Of a stretch of 10,467 nucleotides of DNA, positions 1 to 6,949 are shown piece by piece. Both the position numbers and the translations under genes were made by a program. The notes below the pieces were generated by a model. It did no database searches, was not told the origin of the DNA, and saw only the letters and a list, made by a program, of their open reading frames with translations. Source of the stretch: an uncultured Bacilli bacterium (GTDB taxonomy: Bacteria; Bacillota_I; Bacilli_A; RF39; UBA660); assembly GCA_947630415.1 (NCBI GenBank), contig CANRHM010000043.1:1-10467 (forward strand). The letters are read 5' to 3'. Numbering within the stretch: position 1 is the stretch's first letter; each line of letters starts with the position of its first letter.

Positions 1-27
1 AAGGAGACAAAAGTCTCTTTTTGTTTT
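1..27 (+). terminator. Intrinsic terminator of an upstream gene
   Basis: An inverted repeat (GGAGAC ... GTCTCT, with outer A-T pairs and one G-T pair) surrounds an AAAA loop and runs straight into a T-rich tract. It most likely ends transcription of a gene just outside the left edge. No coding sequence of that gene is visible. Confidence 0.75.
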
Positions 28-46
28 CTTATGCTGTATTCTGGTA

Positions 47-55
47 TGGTATAAT
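47..55 (+). promoter_or_regulatory. Extended -10 promoter for the NERD gene
   Basis: A perfect TATAAT (50-55) is preceded by TGG (47-49), giving an extended -10. The best -35 candidate, TTCTTA at 26-31 with an 18-nt spacer, is weak. Transcription would start near 62, leaving a short leader that contains the GGGGTGAT ribosome binding site (66-73) before the ATG at 77. Confidence 0.65.
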
Positions 56-76
56 GATATCATCTGGGGTGATACA

Positions 77-1084
77 ATGGGATTAATGGATACCATTACG
101 GATGCTTTGCGATTTAAGGATACCATTTTTTATAAAGAGGATAGTGACTTACAAGAACAATACAATGCACTAAAAAAATTAAAAGAAAAGTATCCGGATA
201 ACGAAGCAATAGCTAATGAGCTTTACATGGTTAAAAAAGGTTTAGATGGTGAAAATGAAATTGCTTATCAATTAAAAAAAGCTCATATTGGAATGTATGT
301 TTTACGCGATGTGAAAGTACAGTTTGGGGATTTGACGGCTCAAATCGATTATGTTGTTATTACACCGATTTTTACTTATTATATCGAATGTAAAAATTTA
401 ATAGGAGATATTAAAGTGACGGATCGGGGAGACTTCATTAGAGAATATACCTTTAATGGAAAGAAAGTAAAAAAAGGAATGTATTCTCCTTTAAGACAAG
501 TCGAAGAGCAAAGAGAGGTAATGCGCAAGATATGGGAAAACAAGGCTACTAATTTGATTAAATTTTTAGCTTCGAATAAGTTTGATTATTATCGAAGAGT
601 CTTGGTAGTAGCGGCGAATCCTGAGACCATTTTAGATACCTCTAAAGCTCCTCAAGAAATTAAATATAAAGTTTTAAGAGCAGATGCCTTAGTGCGACAA
701 ATTCAATATGATCTAGATCATAAAGAAAGTGCAGATTCTTATTCATCTCAAAAAAGTATGGAAGCGGTTGCTAAATACTATTTACGTTTATTATCCAATG
801 AGAAGACTGATTTCTATACCTATTATAAAAATCAGTTTGTAGAGGAAGAGATTGAACTGCTTGATATAGAACCAGATGACTTGAAAGAACGATTAATAAC
901 TTTAAGAAAGAAAAGATCTAGTGAAATGGATATTCCTGCTTATTATGTTTTTACCAATGAAGAATTAGATCAATTGGTGAAGATGCGTCCTCGTACGAAG
1001 GAAGATTTGGAAAAAATGAATATTCTTGCTCCTATAAAAGTAAAAACACATGGTGATAAGATTATTGAAGAAATTAATCGATAA
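77..1084 (+). CDS. NERD nuclease-related domain protein with C-terminal HRDC-like domain
   Basis: This 335-residue protein has no signal peptide or membrane segment and is probably cytoplasmic. The NERD domain spans about residues 52-165. G58-E59 form the GxxGE-type entry motif, Q89-I-D91-Y-V-V supplies the acidic residue, and E104-C-K106 is the ExK of the PD-(D/E)XK-like fold, so the nuclease-type residues look intact. Residues about 267-335 match an HRDC domain in pattern: an LxxLR helix, then the IPAYYVFTNEEL segment at 286-297, an RP turn and a closing helix. HRDC domains bind nucleic acid in RecQ helicases and RNase D, so a DNA- or RNA-processing role is plausible; the substrate is unknown. 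The ATG at 77 is chosen for the adjacent GGGGTGAT site; ATG 86 is possible but less well spaced. No terminator is visible before the next gene, so read-through could occur. Confidence 0.85.
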   Translation: MGLMDTITDALRFKDTIFYKEDSDLQEQYNALKKLKEKYPDNEAIANELYMVKKGLDGENEIAYQLKKAHIGMYVLRDVKVQFGDLTAQIDYVVITPIFTYYIECKNLIGDIKVTDRGDFIREYTFNGKKVKKGMYSPLRQVEEQREVMRKIWENKATNLIKFLASNKFDYYRRVLVVAANPETILDTSKAPQEIKYKVLRADALVRQIQYDLDHKESADSYSSQKSMEAVAKYYLRLLSNEKTDFYTYYKNQFVEEEIELLDIEPDDLKERLITLRKKRSSEMDIPAYYVFTNEELDQLVKMRPRTKEDLEKMNILAPIKVKTHGDKIIEEINR

Positions 1085-1107
1085 GTGAAACTAGATATTT
1101 ATTTAAG

Positions 1108-1116
1108 TGTTATAAT
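1108..1116 (+). promoter_or_regulatory. Extended -10 promoter for the bile salt hydrolase unit
   Basis: TATAAT at 1111-1116 is preceded by TGT at 1108-1110. No good -35 is visible at 16-18 nt, so it depends on the extended -10. The AAGGA ribosome binding site (1126-1130) precedes the ATG at 1142. Confidence 0.6.
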
Positions 1117-1141
1117 GTGTTATGAAAGGAAGATATAAATT

Positions 1142-2119
1142 ATGTGTACAGCAATTACTTACAATACCAAAGATCATTATTTTGGAAGGAGTCTTGACTA
1201 TGAATTCTCTTATCAAGAAACCGTAACGATTACACCTCGGAATTATCCATTTCAGTTTCGTTGTGGAAAAAATATTGACAAGCATTATGCTTTAATTGGA
1301 ATGGCTTTTGTTTCGGATAACTATCCTCTTTATTACGATGCTGTTAATGAAAAAGGATTAGGAATGGCGGGATTAAACTTTCCAGGCAATGCTTTTTATC
1401 ATGAGATGCAAGAAGGAAAAGATAACATTGCACCTTTTGAGTTTATTCCTTGGATTTTGTCTCAATGTTCTACCGTTTTAGAAGCAAAAGAATTGTTAGC
1501 TAAAACGAGTGTTACGAACATTAACTTTAGTGAACAACTACCAGCATCTCCATTACACTGGATTATTACCGATAAAGAGCAATCCATTACCGTCGAAAGT
1601 GTAAGGGAGGGTTTAAAAATTTACGATAATCCGGTAGGTATTTTAACCAATAATCCTACGTTTGATAGACAGATGTTTAATCTTAATAACTATATGAGCT
1701 TGTCTCCTGATCAACCAGTAAATCATTTTTCAGATAAACTTCATTTTGATATTTATAGTCGTGGTATGGGGGCTTTAGGATTACCTGGAGATTTATCTTC
1801 TGCTTCTAGATTTGTTAAAGCCACTTTTACTAAGATGAATTCTCTATCAGGTGACTCCGAGTCTGAAAGTATCAGTCAATTCTTCCATATTTTAGGCTCT
1901 GTTGAACAACAAAGAGGATGTGTTCATTTAGGTGATGGCAAGTATGAAATTACCATTTACAGTTCTTGTGTTAATATGGATAAAGGCATCTATTATTATA
2001 CGACTTATGAAAATAGTCAAATCACGGGTGTTGATATGTATAAAGAAGATTTAGAAGGATCTACCTTAGTTAATTATGAGCTTGTTAAGGGTCAACATAT
2101 CTTGATGCAAAATGAATAA
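1142..2119 (+). CDS. bsh: Choloylglycine hydrolase family protein, bile salt hydrolase type
   Basis: This N-terminal-nucleophile amidase would split the amide bond of glycine- or taurine-conjugated bile acids; the family also includes penicillin V acylases. At 325 residues it has the usual family length and no signal peptide, so it should be cytoplasmic. Met removal exposes Cys2 as nucleophile. By pattern match to the characterised Clostridium perfringens enzyme, R16, D19, N79 (in GLNFPG), N171 (in ILTNNPTF) and R223 (in LSSASRF) correspond to its Arg18, Asp21, Asn82, Asn175 and Arg228. The LTNNPTFDRQMFNLNNY and GLPGDLSSASRF blocks favour the Gram-positive bile salt hydrolase branch over typical penicillin V acylases. 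Substrate preference still cannot be settled from sequence. The gene has its own promoter, and its last 8 nt overlap the next gene, implying coupled translation. Bile acid deconjugation suggests a vertebrate gut niche. Confidence 0.92.
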   Translation: MCTAITYNTKDHYFGRSLDYEFSYQETVTITPRNYPFQFRCGKNIDKHYALIGMAFVSDNYPLYYDAVNEKGLGMAGLNFPGNAFYHEMQEGKDNIAPFEFIPWILSQCSTVLEAKELLAKTSVTNINFSEQLPASPLHWIITDKEQSITVESVREGLKIYDNPVGILTNNPTFDRQMFNLNNYMSLSPDQPVNHFSDKLHFDIYSRGMGALGLPGDLSSASRFVKATFTKMNSLSGDSESESISQFFHILGSVEQQRGCVHLGDGKYEITIYSSCVNMDKGIYYYTTYENSQITGVDMYKEDLEGSTLVNYELVKGQHILMQNE

Positions 2120-2570
2120 GCAAAAGAAGACTTTTGTAATAATAGAACTTCTTGTCTTCATTCTAATGGTCGTTATCCTAGGAATTTATTTCATTTTACC
2201 AAGAGCAAGTAAAGGAAAGGAGGAGACTTTTGCGATGAACGAAGTCAAAGCGATTATCGAAAATAAAACGTACTCTGTTACCTTAGAAGAAAATGAAATA
2301 GTGCAAGCCTGGCTTTCCTTATTACCTAAAGCCTATTCTATGACGGAGTTAAATGGAAATGAAAAATATGTTTATTTAGAAAATAGCCTACCTACCAAAA
2401 GTTATGCTCCTGAACATATTGAAAAAGGAGACCTCATGCTCTATGGAGATGATTGTCTAGTGGTGTTTTACAAATCGTTTGACACTTCTTACAGTTATAC
2501 CAAAATAGGACACATTGAAGGACTAGACGATTTAGGAGATGGCAATATAACTATACAATTTGAAAAATAG
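2112..2570 (+). CDS. Membrane-anchored cyclophilin-like fold protein
   Basis: This 152-residue protein has a Lys-rich N terminus, one hydrophobic helix at about residues 8-29 and no lipobox Cys. That predicts a signal anchor with the remainder outside the membrane. Residues about 44-151 resemble the cyclophilin-like beta-barrel family (PF18050 type): a KTYSVTLEEN strand pair, NGNEKY at 81-86, GDLMLYGDDCLVVFY at 106-120 and SYSYTKIG at 126-133. Such proteins share the cyclophilin fold, but peptidyl-prolyl isomerase activity is not established and the function is unknown. The start overlaps the hydrolase stop by 8 nt with only a weak ribosome binding site, so translation is probably coupled. 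A second in-frame ATG at 2235 (Met42), 9 nt after a very strong AAGGAGGAG (2217-2225), would make a soluble form of just the domain. Frame and family are well supported; which start is used is uncertain. Confidence 0.82.
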   Translation: MNKQKKTFVIIELLVFILMVVILGIYFILPRASKGKEETFAMNEVKAIIENKTYSVTLEENEIVQAWLSLLPKAYSMTELNGNEKYVYLENSLPTKSYAPEHIEKGDLMLYGDDCLVVFYKSFDTSYSYTKIGHIEGLDDLGDGNITIQFEK

Positions 2571-2592
2571 GAAAGAGTTTTCTTTCTTTTTT
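2571..2592 (+). terminator. Intrinsic terminator of the hydrolase / cyclophilin-like unit
   Basis: GAAAGA (2571-2576) pairs with TCTTTC (2581-2586) around a GTTT loop, followed by six Ts. The stem is short and A/T-rich, but it begins immediately after the stop codon. The rest of the gap to the next gene (2593-2760) holds a promoter and no visible gene. Confidence 0.65.
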
Positions 2593-2695
2593 CTTGGGAA
2601 CTTATTTCAAAAAATGGAATATATAATTAAAGAGCTGTTTTACACAAAATACCATATTTGTTTTCGCTAAATCAATAGCCTTTAAGTAGATAATT

Positions 2696-2704
2696 TGCTA
2701 TAAT
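2696..2704 (+). promoter_or_regulatory. Extended -10 promoter for the ABC exporter operon
   Basis: TATAAT (2699-2704) follows TGC (2696-2698), with no recognisable -35 at 17 nt. The leader of about 50 nt ends in AAAGGAG (2744-2750), 10 nt before the UUG start. An imperfect inverted repeat (ACAAA 2644-2648, TTTGT 2657-2661) lies upstream and might bind a regulator, but this is weak. Confidence 0.55.
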
Positions 2705-2760
2705 ATTAATGTTCGTTTATAAAATACCCTTTAAGAGTAGGAGAAAGGAGACTCAAAACC

Positions 2761-4521
2761 TTGTTAAAACTTTTTAAGAATTTGAAGAAAAAAGATTGGA
2801 TCCATATTTTTATTGGATTTTTATTAATTGCCTCTCAAGTATGGCTTGAGTTGAAGATGCCCGATTATATGTCGGAAATAACACAGTTAGTGCAAACAGA
2901 AGGAAGCAAGATGGAAGATATTTTGGTAAACGGAGGCTATATGCTGTTGTGTGCTTTTGCATCCTTAGTTTGTGCTGTTATTACGGGATACCTCATTGCC
3001 AATGTTTCAGCACGTTTTTCTAGAAATGTCCGGAAAAAACTATTTAATAAAGCACTTTCGTTATCGACTGCGGAAATTAAAGATTTTTCAACGAGTAGTT
3101 TAATTACTAGAACGACAAACGATATTACCCAAGTGCAAATGTTTATTGCTATGGGACTACAAATGTTAATTAAAGCACCGCTTACAGCCATATGGGCAGT
3201 AACGAAGATTTTAAATAAGAGTTGGCAATGGAGTAGTTTAACCGCGCTTGCGGTAGTCATCTTGTTATCGATGATTGCCATTATTTTAGTGATTGTCTTA
3301 CCACGGTTTAAGATCGTTCAAAAATTGATTGATAAAGTCAACAATGTCACTAGAGAAAATCTAACCGGTATTAGAGTAATTCGTGCTTTTAATGCCGAAA
3401 AATATCAAGAGGATAAATTTGAAGAAGTCAATAACAAACTTACGAAAACGCAACTCTTTAACCAAAGAACTTTCGCGGTGATGGAACCCATTATGTTTTT
3501 AGTTATGAATGCGTTGACGTTATCCATCTATGTGGTTGGAGTTTATCTTATTAAGGATAGTGCACTTGCAGGAAAGATTACGTTATTTGGTGATATGGTC
3601 GTCTATTCCTCTTATTCGATGCAAGTCATTATGTCGTTCTTGATGCTTGCCATGATTTTTATGATTTTACCACGTGCCAATGTTTCTGCTAATCGTATCA
3701 ATGAAGTCATGGATAAAGAGGTATCGATTAAAAATGGTACTTTAAAAGAAACACCTACGAAAGAAGTAGGAACCATTGAGTTTAAGCATGTATTCTTTAA
3801 ATATCCCGATGCCGAAGAGTATTTGTTGGAAGACGTATCCTTTAAAGTCAAAAGAGGGGAGACCGTTGCCTTTATTGGTTCGACTGGAAGTGGTAAATCG
3901 ACGTTAATCAATTTGATTCCACGATTTTACGATGCTTCTAGTGGTGAAATTTTAGTGGATGGCATTAATGTCAAAGAGTATGACCTTGCTTATTTATACA
4001 ATAAATTGGGCTATGTTCCTCAAAAAGCGGTTCTATTTAACGACACCGTAACAGGGAATGTCATCTACGGCGATAATGGTAAGGAAAAAACAAAAGAGTT
4101 AGTTGCTAAAGCCTTGGAAGTAGCTCAAGCCAAAGAGTTTGTGGATAAAATGGAACAAAAAGAAGAATCGCTTATTGCTCAAGGTGGAACTAATATTTCA
4201 GGAGGGCAAAAACAACGTTTATCGATTGCAAGAGCCATTGCAAGAGAGCCTGAAATCTATATTTTTGATGATTCTTTTTCTGCTTTGGACTATAAAACAG
4301 ATGCTACTTTAAGACATGAATTAAAGAAATATACCAAGGATGCGACTTGCCTCATTGTGGCTCAACGAATTGGTACTATTATGAATGCTAACCAAATCGT
4401 GGTTTTAGATAAAGGAAAATGTGTAGGCTTAGGAACACACAAAGAATTACTAAAAAATTGTGAAGTTTACCGTCAGATTGCTTTATCACAATTATCAGAG
4501 GAGGAGTTAGAAAATGCCTAG
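2761..4521 (+). CDS. ABC exporter half-transporter, degenerate-site subunit of a heterodimer
   Basis: This 586-residue half-transporter has a six-helix type IV exporter membrane domain (about 15-310) and a C-terminal ATPase (about 338-578). The ATPase shows Walker A GSTGSGKST (373-381), Q-loop Q421, a canonical signature ISGGQ (479-483) and Walker B ending IFDD (501-504). Asp504 replaces the catalytic Glu, and Gln535 replaces the switch His in IVAQRIGTI. These changes typify the non-hydrolysing ATP site of asymmetric exporters such as TM287/TM288 and BmrC/BmrD, making this the TM287-like subunit. It should pair with the next gene product, which overlaps it by 8 nt. The UUG start is chosen because AAAGGAG (2744-2750) is well placed and no closer ATG exists. 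The substrate is unknown; multidrug or peptide efflux are both possible, and no regulator is adjacent. Confidence 0.9.
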   Translation: MLKLFKNLKKKDWIHIFIGFLLIASQVWLELKMPDYMSEITQLVQTEGSKMEDILVNGGYMLLCAFASLVCAVITGYLIANVSARFSRNVRKKLFNKALSLSTAEIKDFSTSSLITRTTNDITQVQMFIAMGLQMLIKAPLTAIWAVTKILNKSWQWSSLTALAVVILLSMIAIILVIVLPRFKIVQKLIDKVNNVTRENLTGIRVIRAFNAEKYQEDKFEEVNNKLTKTQLFNQRTFAVMEPIMFLVMNALTLSIYVVGVYLIKDSALAGKITLFGDMVVYSSYSMQVIMSFLMLAMIFMILPRANVSANRINEVMDKEVSIKNGTLKETPTKEVGTIEFKHVFFKYPDAEEYLLEDVSFKVKRGETVAFIGSTGSGKSTLINLIPRFYDASSGEILVDGINVKEYDLAYLYNKLGYVPQKAVLFNDTVTGNVIYGDNGKEKTKELVAKALEVAQAKEFVDKMEQKEESLIAQGGTNISGGQKQRLSIARAIAREPEIYIFDDSFSALDYKTDATLRHELKKYTKDATCLIVAQRIGTIMNANQIVVLDKGKCVGLGTHKELLKNCEVYRQIALSQLSEEELENA

Positions 4522-6838
4522 AAGACCTGTTCGAGGAGAGAAGGCCAAAGACTTTAAAGGCGCCATTAAAAGACTCTTTAAGGAACTTGCTTCTTTCAAA
4601 GTATTAATGATTTTAGGATTGACCCTTGCTGCTTGTGGTTCGGTTTTATCGATTACAGCGCCTAACCGTCTTTCTGATTTAATTGATAAAATATCGGAAG
4701 GATTAGTGGTGAACACTGAAAACTTAGAAAAATTAACAGCCCATGTACAAGAAAATCTTTCCGAAGATAAATTAAAAGAAGAACTCCCTCTTTTATTAAA
4801 CATAAATTTAAATCAAGAAACACTTCTTGAAATTAACACTTCTCCCTCTATTACAAATGAAGAAAAACAAATCTTTCAACAATTCTTAATGGGAATGGAT
4901 TCCAATCATCCCGAAGAACTTATTTCAAAAATAGGTTCCCTACCAGAAAATGTTTTGAAGATTTTATTAAAACCTTCCACTTATAAAGGAGTAACAATTT
5001 CGACCGAAGATAAATTGTTTCTTTTAAATACCATGAACATGAAAGATCAAGAAAATCTTTCTAATTTAGTTCTTCCAGATTCTCTTGTTCAAGTTCTTTG
5101 TAGTGATGTTACGATTGATGATGTCACTATTACAGCGAAAGAGCAAGGAGAGTTTCTTCAAGTGATGAGTACGTTAGATAAGGATGCAGATGCTTCTCTT
5201 CTATATCAAAAATTAGATACCATGCCTTCTTCTATTCAAACGATTGTCGAGCCTAAGTTTGATATGGAAGGGATTAAAAATATCATTTTATTCTTAGTAG
5301 GACTATACCTATTATCGGCATTGTTTACCTTTATTGAATCTCTTTCGATGACAACGGTATCCAATCGTTTTGCTAAGAAATTAAGAAGTAGCATTTCACA
5401 AAAAATCAATAGGCTTCCTCTTAAATATTTTGATAAGAATCAAACGGGAGATGTTTTGTCTCGAGTTACCAACGATGTCGATACGATTGCACAAAGCATG
5501 AACCAATCCTTTGCTACTTTAGTAAGTGCTTCTACTTTGTTCGTGGGAACCGTTATCATGATGTTTGTTACCAACTGGGTGATGGCTTTTACTGCGATTG
5601 GTGCTAGTGTTATTGGTTTCTTCTTCATGTTTAAAGTGTTAGGTAAATCACAAAAATATTTTATTCAAAGACAAAAATATTTAGGAGATATCAATAGTCA
5701 TATCGAAGAAGTTTATTCAGGACTTAATGTGGTTAAAGTATATAACGGAAATGAGATTGCCAATGAAAAGTTTGACATCTTAAATGAAAAAGTGTATGAA
5801 GCCAATCGTAAGAGTCAGTTCTTATCGGGACTCATGATGCCGATGATGAACTTTATTGGTAACTTTGGTTATGTTGCCGTTTGTATTGTGGGAGCACTTC
5901 TTACCATGAATCATGTGATTACTTTTGGAGTAATTGTTGCCTTTATGACGTATGTCCGTTTGTTTACTTCGCCTTTATCCCAAATAGGGCAAGCGATGAC
6001 TTCCTTACAGACGACAGCTGCAGCCAGTGAAAGGGTATTTGAATTCTTAGACGAAGAAGAAATGGCTAGTCAAGAACACATTACCAAAGTTTTAGATAAG
6101 AGCAAGGTCAAAGGAAATATCGAATTTTCTAATGTTCAATTTACCTATGCTGGAAATAAATATCCAACGATTAAAAACTTTAGTGCTCATGCTAATGCAG
6201 GAGAAAAGATTGCCATCGTTGGACCTACCGGTGCTGGAAAAACAACCATGGTCAACCTCTTAATGAAATTCTACGACATCGATAAAGGGGATATTAAAAT
6301 CGATGGAGTATCAACTAAAGAACTATCTAGAGAAAACATACATGACCTCTTTACGATGGTGTTACAAGATACTTGGTTATTTGAAGGAACCGTAAGAGAA
6401 AACATTACCTATAATCGACCTAATATTTCTTTAGAAAGGGTCAAAGAAGTATCTGAAATTGTAGGACTAGATCATTTTATTAAGACCCTTCCTCATGGCT
6501 ATGATTCGATGATTACCGAGAACGATAATGTTTCGGCAGGACAACGACAACTATTAACCATTGCCCGAGGTATGATTGAAGACTCTCCATTCTTAATCTT
6601 AGATGAAGCCACCAGTAATGTCGATACTAGAACCGAGGAACTCGTCCAAAAAGCGATGGATAAATTGACCGAAGGAAGAACTTCTTTCATCATTGCACAC
6701 CGCTTATCGACCATTAAAAATGCTGATTTGATTCTAGTTATGAAAGGTGGCAACATTGTAGAACAAGGAACGCATGAAGAATTAATGCAAAAGAATGGTT
6801 TCTATGCCGACTTATACAATTCTCAATTTGAATTATAA
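4514..6838 (+). CDS. ABC exporter half-transporter, catalytic subunit with large TM1-TM2 insertion
   Basis: At 774 residues it is about 170 longer than usual for this family. TM1 lies near 28-48 and TM2 near 255-275. The roughly 190 residues between them (about 60-250) are mostly helical and hydrophilic, and by topology lie outside the membrane. The ATPase has Walker A GPTGAGKTT (570-578), Q618, Walker B ILDE with Asp697/Glu698, D-loop SNVD (701-704) and His729, all canonical. Only the signature is altered, VSAGQ (673-677) instead of LSGGQ. It therefore supplies the active Walker site, while its weak signature faces the degenerate site of the upstream partner, as in TM288-type subunits. AGAGGAGGAG (4497-4506), inside the end of the upstream gene, is the ribosome binding site. 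The insertion carries three degenerate repeats of about 45-50 residues and may act as an extracytoplasmic gate or substrate-handling domain; that role is inference. Confidence 0.9.
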   Translation: MPRRPVRGEKAKDFKGAIKRLFKELASFKVLMILGLTLAACGSVLSITAPNRLSDLIDKISEGLVVNTENLEKLTAHVQENLSEDKLKEELPLLLNINLNQETLLEINTSPSITNEEKQIFQQFLMGMDSNHPEELISKIGSLPENVLKILLKPSTYKGVTISTEDKLFLLNTMNMKDQENLSNLVLPDSLVQVLCSDVTIDDVTITAKEQGEFLQVMSTLDKDADASLLYQKLDTMPSSIQTIVEPKFDMEGIKNIILFLVGLYLLSALFTFIESLSMTTVSNRFAKKLRSSISQKINRLPLKYFDKNQTGDVLSRVTNDVDTIAQSMNQSFATLVSASTLFVGTVIMMFVTNWVMAFTAIGASVIGFFFMFKVLGKSQKYFIQRQKYLGDINSHIEEVYSGLNVVKVYNGNEIANEKFDILNEKVYEANRKSQFLSGLMMPMMNFIGNFGYVAVCIVGALLTMNHVITFGVIVAFMTYVRLFTSPLSQIGQAMTSLQTTAAASERVFEFLDEEEMASQEHITKVLDKSKVKGNIEFSNVQFTYAGNKYPTIKNFSAHANAGEKIAIVGPTGAGKTTMVNLLMKFYDIDKGDIKIDGVSTKELSRENIHDLFTMVLQDTWLFEGTVRENITYNRPNISLERVKEVSEIVGLDHFIKTLPHGYDSMITENDNVSAGQRQLLTIARGMIEDSPFLILDEATSNVDTRTEELVQKAMDKLTEGRTSFIIAHRLSTIKNADLILVMKGGNIVEQGTHEELMQKNGFYADLYNSQFEL

Positions 6839-6844
6839 TTTTTT

Positions 6845-6871
6845 AAAAGGTATCTTTTAGGATGCCTTTTT
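6845..6871 (+). terminator. Intrinsic terminator of the ABC exporter operon
   Basis: AAAAGGTAT (6845-6853) pairs with ATGCCTTTT (6862-6870), giving 9 pairs including one T-G, around an 8-nt loop and ending in a T run. The stem is A-rich on its left arm, so it might also work on the opposite strand. It separates the exporter from the radical SAM unit. Confidence 0.8.
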
Positions 6872-6882
6872 AGTTTATAAGA

Positions 6883-6911
6883 TTGATTTTAGAAGGTGTT
6901 TGTGGTAGGAT
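6883..6911 (+). promoter_or_regulatory. Promoter of the radical SAM operon
   Basis: TTGATT (6883-6888) and TAGGAT (6906-6911) are separated by exactly 17 nt, with TGG directly before the -10 (6903-6905). A leader of about 30 nt then carries AAGGAG (6935-6940), 9 nt before the ATG at 6950. The precursor-like gene thus has the strongest ribosome binding site of its unit, as expected for a protein made in excess of its modifying enzymes. Confidence 0.65.
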
Positions 6912-6949
6912 AAAAAGCATTAAGAATTAGATTTAAGGAGTGAATAAAA

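Noticed and set aside
54..63. Perfect 10-nt palindrome ATGATATCAT at the first promoter
   Set aside because: It is short and A/T-rich, and overlaps the -10 and start region. It is likely to occur by chance at this base composition and has no second copy seen nearby.
2593..2695. Possible extra promoter (TATAAT at 2622-2627) or small RNA in the gap before the exporter operon
   Set aside because: No TG extension, no -35 at acceptable spacing, no stable hairpin and no open frame with a ribosome binding site. The 2699-2704 box is the better promoter.
2937..3281. Antisense reading frame of 114 residues inside the first ABC gene
   Set aside because: It lies wholly within a well-supported gene, has no ribosome binding site or recognisable domain, and its composition fits the complement of the sense gene. 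The same applies to the minus-strand frames at 1103-1285, 3612-3911, 4507-4803, 5440-5628 and 6499-6756.
2761..6838. ABC exporter as the dedicated exporter of the radical SAM product
   Set aside because: It has a separate promoter and a terminator at 6845-6871, lacks a peptidase C39 domain, and is a common type of heterodimeric exporter. The link is possible by proximity only.
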